DNA of 16,046 bases, taken from positions 1-16,046 of the forward strand of contig JASMLY010000001.1 in assembly GCA_030748455.1 (NCBI GenBank). Direction: 5' to 3'. Made by a program: the position numbers and the translations under genes. The notes beneath the pieces were generated by a model. The model did no database searches and was not told the DNA's origin. It was given only the letters and a program-made list of their open reading frames with translations. Shown one piece after another: positions 8,448 to 13,866 of this stretch (the first letter of the stretch is position 1; the number at the start of each line of letters is the position of its first letter). The DNA is from Phycisphaerales bacterium. Lineage in GTDB: Bacteria > Planctomycetota > Phycisphaerae > Phycisphaerales > SM1A02.

Positions 8448-10057
8448 AGGGATACCTCTTCGACTTCAATCGTCATACCTGTGTGCATGATACGAACTGT
8501 GGCACCTTTCGCAATCCATTGTCCCGTTGTTACTGCATCGAAAACTGAATTTTCTACCTGTATTCTTCCACTAGGGCGCAAATCTGTCATCGCAGTTGCT
8601 GTTTGCCCTATTTGGAGGAGTTCAGCTTGCTGAGGTGGAAATGGTGGCGTGTGTTGTTCAATAGTATCTTCAAGAACGAGCCGTTGCATAGCACTCGCCC
8701 CCCCCAAATATCTCACGATGAACCAACTAGCAATTGCTGCAAGGATGCCACCACCAAGAATCGCTCCAAGTCCTGTGAGGAGTTGTGCTTGGCCTTCTGC
8801 GGAGCCAAGGTCTTCTGATATGAACGTCCCGATGATCCCTATGAACAAGCATGCGATGCCAATAAAACCCACAACACCAACACCGGGTATCAATAACAAC
8901 TCGGTTGCGATGCACACGAGACCTGCGACGATCGCGATGACTTCCCAAAAATTAGCAAGACCTGCAAGCCAAGGAGCACCTATTAAAAGTGCAAGAGAAA
9001 CAGTCGCTCCAATAGAAAAAGCACCGCTTGATCCTGTAACAAACTCGACAAAGATACAAATTAGAAAGAGTGCGATCAGGAGGATCCGAATTGGCCAGCT
9101 TACAAGAATTCGGACAAGTTTTTCAGACCAATTGGTATCGAGCCGGTACACCGTGGTTGCTCCAAACCATTTTGTGAGTTCACCATCGTCTGCAACGATG
9201 CCCTTGATGAGACCATATTGTTCAGCTTCTTTTGGCTTTAATGTAAGGAGGCGATCATTGGGGACAATTTGTTTAACGAGTTCCCATGAGGCAGAGTCCG
9301 TGTTGTCAAACAGCGGTCTACTCTGTGGAAGTTGCTGCGCAAAATCAGGCTCCCATGATTGGTCGGCAGTTGTACGAGTCGACTGTGTAAAGTTTTGGAT
9401 TGCATCGAAGAATGGAGAAAAAGAAGAACTGTTTTCTGCTTCTGGAGCGATCGGAGAAAAACTTTTGGGAGGATCTTTTCCAAAAATGGTTCGGTATTCT
9501 GATTCGTTGACACAGATGAGTTCGTTTGTTTCTGTGTTACGAAGAAGCCACAATTCAATCCCAACGCTTACAAATGATTCCACTAAATGTTCGTCATAAT
9601 GATTTCTTCGAGCAGAATCGACAACTTCAGTGAGGATTGGAGATTCTATTTTTGCACGTTCGGTCGCAGGAATTGGTCCCACTGCAGTCACCGGGGCGGC
9701 ATCCCCAAACGTGCTGTTGGGCGCTGCAATAATTTCGCGGCAGGCAAGTGCGATGATTGTTCCAGCCGAAAAGGCGTGCGGGTGAATCCAGGCGACAGTG
9801 TTGGCGGGGGCATTGTTTTTGATCTCATAACAAATGTCTAGCGTTGGTAGAAGCCCTCCCCCAGGTGTGTTGAGATCGATGACCAGTGCATCTGCGTTTT
9901 TTGCTTCCTCGAGCCTTCTTTTGAAGGAACTTGCTGTAATGGAATCGACTTCACCCTCAATTGATAGTACAGCGACGGTTTTTGCTTCTCGGTACGCTGG
10001 GACAGGGGTAGGTTGGGGAAATGCGACTACCCAAAGGAGTGGTGTAAGTGCATACAT
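8444..10057 (-). CDS. Long NfeD: membrane-bound ClpP-class serine protease
   Basis: An NfeD (1510-N type) membrane serine protease, thought to process membrane or SPFH-associated proteins. The 537-residue product starts with a signal-peptide-like segment (about 3-13). A ClpP/SDH-type protease domain follows: LVIDLNTPGGGL (58-69), HPHAFSAGTIIALA (92-105) with Ser97 as predicted nucleophile, and Lys136 as the likely partner in the Ser-Lys dyad by comparison with Pyrococcus PH1510. The domain resumes at LLTLKPKEAEQYGLIKGIV (270-288) after a polar, Ser/Pro/Phe-rich stretch (about 195-255) longer than I expect for the family. Four to five transmembrane helices occupy about 313-450 and a C-terminal OB-like NfeD domain about 478-537. 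It is first in the operon. No Shine-Dalgarno is visible, but TAAAAT ends 6 nt before the ATG. Confidence 0.9.
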   Translation of the reverse strand: MYALTPLLWVVAFPQPTPVPAYREAKTVAVLSIEGEVDSITASSFKRRLEEAKNADALVIDLNTPGGGLLPTLDICYEIKNNAPANTVAWIHPHAFSAGTIIALACREIIAAPNSTFGDAAPVTAVGPIPATERAKIESPILTEVVDSARRNHYDEHLVESFVSVGIELWLLRNTETNELICVNESEYRTIFGKDPPKSFSPIAPEAENSSSFSPFFDAIQNFTQSTRTTADQSWEPDFAQQLPQSRPLFDNTDSASWELVKQIVPNDRLLTLKPKEAEQYGLIKGIVADDGELTKWFGATTVYRLDTNWSEKLVRILVSWPIRILLIALFLICIFVEFVTGSSGAFSIGATVSLALLIGAPWLAGLANFWEVIAIVAGLVCIATELLLIPGVGVVGFIGIACLFIGIIGTFISEDLGSAEGQAQLLTGLGAILGGGILAAIASWFIVRYLGGASAMQRLVLEDTIEQHTPPFPPQQAELLQIGQTATAMTDLRPSGRIQVENSVFDAVTTGQWIAKGATVRIMHTGMTIEVEEVSL

Positions 10058-10063
10058 GGTTCT

Positions 10064-10086
10064 ATTTTACTCGGATACTGCCCGAG
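10064..10086 (-). promoter_or_regulatory. Putative promoter of the nfeD-floA operon, with dyad
   Basis: On the minus strand TAAAAT (10069-10064) matches the -10 consensus at five of six positions and ends 6 nt before the ATG at 10057, so the mRNA would start at or next to the A of the start codon. No convincing -35 is present. Immediately upstream is the inverted repeat CTCGG-N7-CCGAG (10070-10086), which abuts the hexamer and could bind a regulator. Positions 10058-10165 hold no other gene. Confidence 0.4.
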
Positions 10087-10165
10087 AACGCGCTGCGATC
10101 CCTTTGGGCAAACCATGAATCCCAACGTTGCAGCCAAAAAGGGGAATTTTGCAGAGAAACGGATC

Positions 10166-10197
10166 AAAAAACCGGCCGCAGTTTGCACTGCGGCCGG
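10166..10197 (-). terminator. Intrinsic terminator after the pseudopilin pair
   Basis: A perfect 10-bp GC-rich stem (CCGGCCGCAG with CTGCGGCCGG, 10172-10181 and 10188-10197) encloses a 6-nt loop. On the minus strand it is followed directly by six T residues (10171-10166). This is the strongest terminator-like structure in the window. It isolates the pseudopilin genes from the nfeD operon promoter downstream. Confidence 0.9.
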
Positions 10198-10213
10198 CTG
10201 TTGTATCCAAAAG

Positions 10214-10231
10214 TTGATCAGAATTGATCAA
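10214..10231. repeat. Perfect inverted repeat across the pseudopilin stop codon
   Basis: TTGATCA-GAAT-TGATCAA is a perfect 7-bp inverted repeat with a 4-nt spacer. Its right arm contains the TGA stop (10230-10228) of the downstream pseudopilin gene. It lies 16 bp upstream (minus strand) of the terminator stem, so the 3' end of the transcript would carry two consecutive hairpins. A role in mRNA stability or as a protein site is speculative. Confidence 0.6.
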
Positions 10232-11148
10232 TCGTGGCGGAACCCAGTCACGCCACCGTATTTGCCATTGTTCTCATCAACTTCGCCGACTGCGATGTGC
10301 GTAAGAACAACGTCAGCACCAGTTCCGTCGCCGGAACCAAATGCTGGGTCAATGGCCTCAGTTTCTTCAAAGAAGAGGTTATCTGGTGTCGTGACACCAG
10401 AAGCACTCGTGTAAGAAACGTTCTCTGGGTAGAAAGTGTCAGTGACTTCGGTATGGTTGTCCCCATACCCAATAATGCCTTTCCATTCATTTTTAATTCC
10501 GTGAAATCCAAGTGAGATGGATGGGTCTGTGAGATCAACGACACCCTCTGCTGGACCACGGGTTCCAAGAATGGCATACCCACTATCATTTTGAAGGCTA
10601 ATGCCCCAGTGTTGGAACCGTCGTTCACCAGTAATCGGCATAATTGCGTAACTGTTGTTGCATGTTTCAGAACTTGCTGGGTCATCGCTTAATGCGTTGT
10701 CAAAGTTATCATCCCAGAACGTCCAACCAACTGGAGTTGGATCGTAGACGCTGAAATCATAGTCATCGTCAATATAGACCGCACCGTTTGGCTCTGTAGG
10801 AGCAAAGAGGATCTCTGGGGTGAAGAGGTTTTGCATGACACAGAGGGAGAGCATTGAACCGTGATCGTTGAGCGAAATGTCTTCAGGACCACGCCCTTTG
10901 ACGTAGGATCCGATGACCTCATCTTCTAATCGCTGTTCAAGACCGGGAATTGGGAAAGCGCCATCGTGATCGCTTGTCCATGTTGTCCAGCCATCAGCAA
11001 TTGCCTTGACTTGACTCGAATCCTTCAGAATCATGGCTTGTGCACGTGCACGACCAAGAGCAGGAACCAAAATACTCAATAAGAGTGCGATGATGGACAT
11101 CACCACGAGCAACTCAATGAGTGTAAAACCTTTATTTTTGTGTTTCAT
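10228..11148 (-). CDS. Prepilin-type N-terminal cleavage/methylation protein (pseudopilin-like), copy 2
   Basis: A type II secretion/type IV pilin-like secreted protein. The start at 11148 gives MKHKNKG then FTLIELLVV, a textbook class III signal with cleavage after Gly7 and Glu at +5. A GGAG lies about 10 nt upstream. An in-frame ATG at 11175 would add nine residues and swallow that ribosome site, so I reject it. The hydrophobic helix (FTLIELLVVMSIIALLLSIL) is followed by a roughly 270-residue soluble domain rich in D, G, W and aromatics, with YDPTP, SETCNNSY, GTRGP and GYGDNHTE. These positions recur in the preceding gene, so the two are tandem paralogues. Large pseudopilins of this kind are abundant in planctomycetes. 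The function beyond secretion or fibre assembly is unknown. Confidence 0.87.
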   Translation of the reverse strand: MKHKNKGFTLIELLVVMSIIALLLSILVPALGRARAQAMILKDSSQVKAIADGWTTWTSDHDGAFPIPGLEQRLEDEVIGSYVKGRGPEDISLNDHGSMLSLCVMQNLFTPEILFAPTEPNGAVYIDDDYDFSVYDPTPVGWTFWDDNFDNALSDDPASSETCNNSYAIMPITGERRFQHWGISLQNDSGYAILGTRGPAEGVVDLTDPSISLGFHGIKNEWKGIIGYGDNHTEVTDTFYPENVSYTSASGVTTPDNLFFEETEAIDPAFGSGDGTGADVVLTHIAVGEVDENNGKYGGVTGFRHD

Positions 11149-11171
11149 AAAATGAAATCTCCAATCGTTAT

Positions 11172-11188
11172 ACATGAGCGTGTCATGT
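11172..11188. repeat. Small inverted repeat between the two pseudopilin genes
   Basis: ACATGA-GCGTG-TCATGT forms a 6-bp stem with a 5-nt loop in the 48-nt gap between the pseudopilin genes. There is no T-run after it, so it is unlikely to terminate transcription. It might set the ratio of the two products through RNA processing. Confidence 0.35.
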
Positions 11189-11196
11189 CGTTGCTG

Positions 11197-12210
11197 TTAC
11201 GGGCGAAGTTCATCCCAAACGGTGATGACATCATCACTCGTACTTTGGTCAGGATCGCTCGCCCACTTGTTCATGATCATCCAAAGATCTTTTGAACCAG
11301 AACCAGAGTTCAGCACGCCACCTGCGTAGTCAGCAAACTCTGCTTGGAAAATGTTATCTTTGATTGCTGCAAATGAATCTTGTGGAGAGTACACAATGCC
11401 TTCTGGCCAGATTGACTTCGCATAATGCGCAGATGCATCACCAGAAACATAGACACCTTCCCACTGCTTTGGTGAACCATACAATTCGAGGGATGGTGAT
11501 TTTTCAAAATCATTTCCTTCGTAGGCACCGTTTACAGGACCTCGGCTTGAGAGGATGATGGTGTGATGATCTTGCCCTGCTTTCCAAAGCATATCACGGC
11601 GTTTCCCACACATAGCGAGGTGTGCATAAGACGTATGGCAGACATCATCAAGACCCGATGATTGGTCACCACTGCCACTGATGTCACCAGAAAATAGAGG
11701 ATCCCAGTATTGGTCTACTTCAGGTGAAGGATCGTATGCCTCGTAATCGTACGGAACCTCAGTTGCATTCTTAGAGGAGTCGCCTTTCATGACCACAATG
11801 GAGTTCACTTCAACTGGGCTGATCAAGACGTCAGGGTTGAAGTAATTTTGAGCAATCATTGCGGAATACAAGTTACCTGTTTTGTTGTAGGTCCAGTTTG
11901 GAGCACCGAAACCTGCTGATTCAACTGGTCCTGTTGGCCCGTTGTAGCTGTCAGGGGTCGCGTTGTTTGCGAGATTTGTAGCTTTGCGGTCGATGTGACT
12001 CGGGAGTGGGAACGAGTTGTCTGCTTCACCATCTGCAAAGATGATAAAAGTTTTGACAACACCGTTGAGTTGCGCTTGGTCTTTTCGCTTTTTCGCTGCT
12101 GCCATTGCACCGGATAGTGCTGGCAAGAGCAAGCCCATCAAAAGGGCAATAATTGCGATGACGACCAACAATTCAATGAGGGTAAAACCTCGTTTTTTGC
12201 GTTTCATCAT
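11197..12210 (-). CDS. Prepilin-type N-terminal cleavage/methylation protein (pseudopilin-like), copy 1
   Basis: A secreted pilin-like protein of 337 residues. The N-terminus MMKRKKRG then FTLIELLVV has the basic leader, the prepilin-peptidase site after Gly8 and Glu at +5, followed by a hydrophobic helix to about residue 30. Shine-Dalgarno AGGAG (12222-12218) lies 7 nt before the first ATG. The soluble domain contains YNGPTGPVES, YDPSPEVDQYWD, DVCHTSYAHLAMCGKRR, SSRGPVNGA and QWEGVYVSGDASAH. Equivalent segments occur in the same order in the next gene. Two cysteines (in the DVCH...AMCG segment) could be redox active or a disulfide. No GspE, GspD or PilC gene is in view, so it is probably served by a secretion machine encoded elsewhere. 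Confidence 0.88.
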   Translation of the reverse strand: MMKRKKRGFTLIELLVVIAIIALLMGLLLPALSGAMAAAKKRKDQAQLNGVVKTFIIFADGEADNSFPLPSHIDRKATNLANNATPDSYNGPTGPVESAGFGAPNWTYNKTGNLYSAMIAQNYFNPDVLISPVEVNSIVVMKGDSSKNATEVPYDYEAYDPSPEVDQYWDPLFSGDISGSGDQSSGLDDVCHTSYAHLAMCGKRRDMLWKAGQDHHTIILSSRGPVNGAYEGNDFEKSPSLELYGSPKQWEGVYVSGDASAHYAKSIWPEGIVYSPQDSFAAIKDNIFQAEFADYAGGVLNSGSGSKDLWMIMNKWASDPDQSTSDDVITVWDELRP

Positions 12211-12363
12211 TTGTAATCTCCTAAATAAAACATGATGTAGATCTGGTGGTTGTGTGTTGGAGTCACAAATGATTCAGTTCGTACGATCCATCCCTGACAC
12301 GATGGGAAGTCCTACACATTTGTTTCGTCGTTCAAACAACCGAACGAAAACGTACAGTCCGAT

Positions 12364-12376
12364 TTACGTAACGTAA
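12364..12376. promoter_or_regulatory. Candidate operator: perfect 6-1-6 dyad
   Basis: TTACGT-A-ACGTAA is a perfect 13-bp dyad about 155 bp upstream of the first pseudopilin ATG. It lies in non-coding DNA, as expected for a dimeric regulator site. I know no regulator to assign to it. Confidence 0.3.
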
Positions 12377-12647
12377 GCACGAACTGGGCGGTCTTCGCAC
12401 GTATTGCATTGTGTAAAGAACCACCGCACTTGCTACCGACACCAACAAGGTGCAAGAAGCGTCGAAATGTCGACCAGTGCGGCGGGATGAAATGTGCCCC
12501 AGATAGGAGCAAATAAGAGCGGTTAACTGAATCGCAAAAATGCAAAATATCGAATAGTTACCGCAGCCGGTCTATCCCCCTATATATATGTACATCATTG
12601 ACATCTCCGTGGTTCCCGTCAAGTACAAAAAAGGCAGTAATACCAAT

Positions 12648-12664
12648 AAAAAGCACGGTTGTGC
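12648..12664 (-). terminator. Weak intrinsic terminator after ridA
   Basis: On the minus strand, 21 nt past the ridA stop, GCAC-AACC-GTGC forms a short 4-bp stem with a 4-nt loop followed by TTTTT. The stem is short, so it may be inefficient and let ridA transcription read toward the pseudopilins. Confidence 0.35.
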
Positions 12665-12685
12665 GGGTTACGTCCGATAAAACAG

Positions 12686-13156
12686 TTATTTTTCAGTGAT
12701 TTCAAAAGCAGCTTCGACTTCCACCGTCGCGCCGAGGGGAAGGGCAATACAACCAGTTGCAACGCGGACATGTCTGCCTGCTTCCCCGAAAATAGCAACC
12801 ATCAAATCGCTCACCCCGTTGGCAACGAGTGACTGGTCGGTAAATCCATCATTGCTTGCAACGAATACTCGAAGTTGTACGACACGTGCAATCCGGTTGA
12901 GGTCACCATGCAATGCGGCGTTCGCCACTGCAAGTGCATTGAGCCCACAGAGTTCAGCAGCTTTGATCGCCGACTCGATTGGTTGGTCATGAGGAACTGA
13001 GCCTTTGCATTGAAGCTGACCATCAATCATTGGGATTTGCCCACTTGTTAACAAGATGTTTCCGCAAAAAATCGATGGAACGTACGTCGCAACTGGATTT
13101 GGAGGTGATGGAAGTGCGTGGCCTAACTCGGTAATTCGTTGGTGGATCGTTGGCAT
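12686..13156 (-). CDS. RidA/YjgF/UK114 family protein
   Basis: RidA-family proteins are trimeric enzymes, and the prototype hydrolyses reactive enamines/imines made by PLP enzymes. The 156-residue product starts with ITELGHALPSPPNPVATYVP (8-27), characteristic of the longer RidA subgroup (about 150 residues) rather than the 128-residue E. coli type. It has LTSGQIP (36-42) and, near the end, RVATGCIALPLGATVEVEA (131-149). Arg131 aligns with the catalytic Arg105 of RidA, so activity is plausible. No Shine-Dalgarno precedes the ATG. TATGAT preceded by TGA (an extended -10) ends 6 nt before it. It diverges from talC across 44 bp. Its actual substrate is not known. Confidence 0.88.
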   Translation of the reverse strand: MPTIHQRITELGHALPSPPNPVATYVPSIFCGNILLTSGQIPMIDGQLQCKGSVPHDQPIESAIKAAELCGLNALAVANAALHGDLNRIARVVQLRVFVASNDGFTDQSLVANGVSDLMVAIFGEAGRHVRVATGCIALPLGATVEVEAAFEITEK

Positions 13157-13162
13157 TTCTAC

Positions 13163-13192
13163 ATCATATCACTCTCGAACTCAGGGTATGAT
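13163..13192. promoter_or_regulatory. Back-to-back -10 elements for ridA and talC
   Basis: The 44-bp gap between the two divergent start codons holds TATGAT on the minus strand (13168-13163, with an upstream TGA that makes an extended -10), 6 nt before the ridA ATG. A second TATGAT on the plus strand (13187-13192) lies 8 nt before the talC ATG. Neither gene has a Shine-Dalgarno. The polymerase footprints would overlap, so initiation at the two promoters should be mutually exclusive. No clear -35 hexamer was found for either. Confidence 0.45.
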
Positions 13193-13200
13193 TCCCCACA

Positions 13201-13845
13201 ATGGAACTTTACATAGACACAGCAAACATTGACGAAATCCGAGAAGCAGCCGAACTTGGAGTGCTTGACGGAGTAACTACAAACCCAAGCCTCATCGCTC
13301 GTGAGGGTGTAGATTTTTTTCAGAGAATGCATGAAATTTGTGAGGTTGTTTCAGGACCAGTGAGCGCGGAAGTCGTCTCACTCGACCATGCTAGCATGGT
13401 CGCAGAAGCAGAACCCCTACGAGAGATCGCCTCCAATATCGTCATTAAATTGCCGTGTACTGTTGATGGACTCAAGGCGTGCAAAACACTTTCTGACAGA
13501 GGTGTCAACGTCAATATGACACTCTGCTTTCAACCACTGCAAGCGATGATGGCTGCTAAAGCAGGTGCATTTTTAGTGAGCCCGTTCCTTGGTCGCATTG
13601 ATGACATCGGTGGCGATGGCATGGAGTTGATTCAACAAATCCGAACAATGTACGACAACTACGGGTACACCACCAAAGTCCTCGCGGCTTCAATCCGACA
13701 CCCGTTGCACATGGTGCAATGTGCGCTTATTGGTGCTGATGTTGCAACCGTTCCATTCAAAGTCATCTCACAAACGATGCAACATCCCCTCACTGACAAG
13801 GGACTTGAGGGATTCCTTGCTGATTGGAAAAAACAAACGGTATAG
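13201..13845 (+). CDS. tal: Transaldolase (short TalC type)
   Basis: A pentose-phosphate-pathway transaldolase moving a dihydroxyacetone unit between sugar phosphates. The 214-residue product belongs to the small TalC/FSA subfamily: MELYIDTANIDEI, GVTTNPS (24-30), NIVIKLPCT with the Schiff-base Lys83, SPFLGRIDD (127-135) and KVLAASIRHP near the C-terminus. Two positions separate true transaldolases from fructose-6-phosphate aldolase. The residue matching FSA Gln59 is Glu (SAEVV), and the residue matching FSA Tyr131 is Phe129. Both point to transaldolase activity. It is divergent from ridA and ends 21 bp from the convergent kinase gene, with no obvious terminator between them. Confidence 0.92.
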   Translation: MELYIDTANIDEIREAAELGVLDGVTTNPSLIAREGVDFFQRMHEICEVVSGPVSAEVVSLDHASMVAEAEPLREIASNIVIKLPCTVDGLKACKTLSDRGVNVNMTLCFQPLQAMMAAKAGAFLVSPFLGRIDDIGGDGMELIQQIRTMYDNYGYTTKVLAASIRHPLHMVQCALIGADVATVPFKVISQTMQHPLTDKGLEGFLADWKKQTV

Positions 13846-13866
13846 AAAATGCTTCGAAACTCGTCC

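Larger units (their letters stand above)
12211..12685. other. 475-bp region without a credible gene, upstream of the pseudopilins
   Basis: Between ridA and the first pseudopilin gene (both minus strand) I find no ORF with a plausible protein. Visible elements are the Shine-Dalgarno of the pseudopilin (12222-12218), a perfect 6-1-6 dyad TTACGT-A-ACGTAA (12364-12376), the palindrome TCGTACGA (12279-12286), and an inverted repeat TCGTTC-N8-GAACGA at about 12328-12347. There is also a TA-rich run TATATATA near 12581-12588 and a weak terminator just after ridA. The stretch could be a long 5' leader plus operator. I could not match it to any known riboswitch class by eye. Confidence 0.5.

Noticed and set aside
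8649..9599. Plus-strand open frame of 316 codons
   Set aside because: It is antisense to the transmembrane and linker part of long NfeD. Its Ser/Pro/Arg-rich low-complexity product is what reverse-strand reading of hydrophobic codons gives.
10214..10231. FNR/CRP-type binding site (TTGAT...ATCAA)
   Set aside because: The half sites are 8 nt apart rather than 4, and the repeat sits at a gene's stop codon next to a terminator, so an RNA hairpin is the simpler reading.
10149..11175. Start of the second pseudopilin at ATG 11175
   Set aside because: It would place nine extra residues before the prepilin leader and put the GGAG ribosome site inside the coding region. ATG 11148 gives a standard short basic leader.
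12312..12545. 77-codon minus-strand open frame in the pseudopilin upstream region
   Set aside because: There is no Shine-Dalgarno and no -10 at leaderless spacing, and no recognisable protein features. It contains dyad sequences better explained as regulatory or structured RNA.
12421..12600. Possible c-di-GMP or other known riboswitch upstream of the pseudopilins
   Set aside because: I looked for the conserved GEMM core and other familiar riboswitch cores on the minus strand and could not find them. Only simple hairpins and dyads are visible.
13201..13845. Fructose-6-phosphate aldolase (FSA) instead of transaldolase
   Set aside because: The two discriminating positions are Glu and Phe, as in transaldolases, rather than Gln and Tyr as in FSA.
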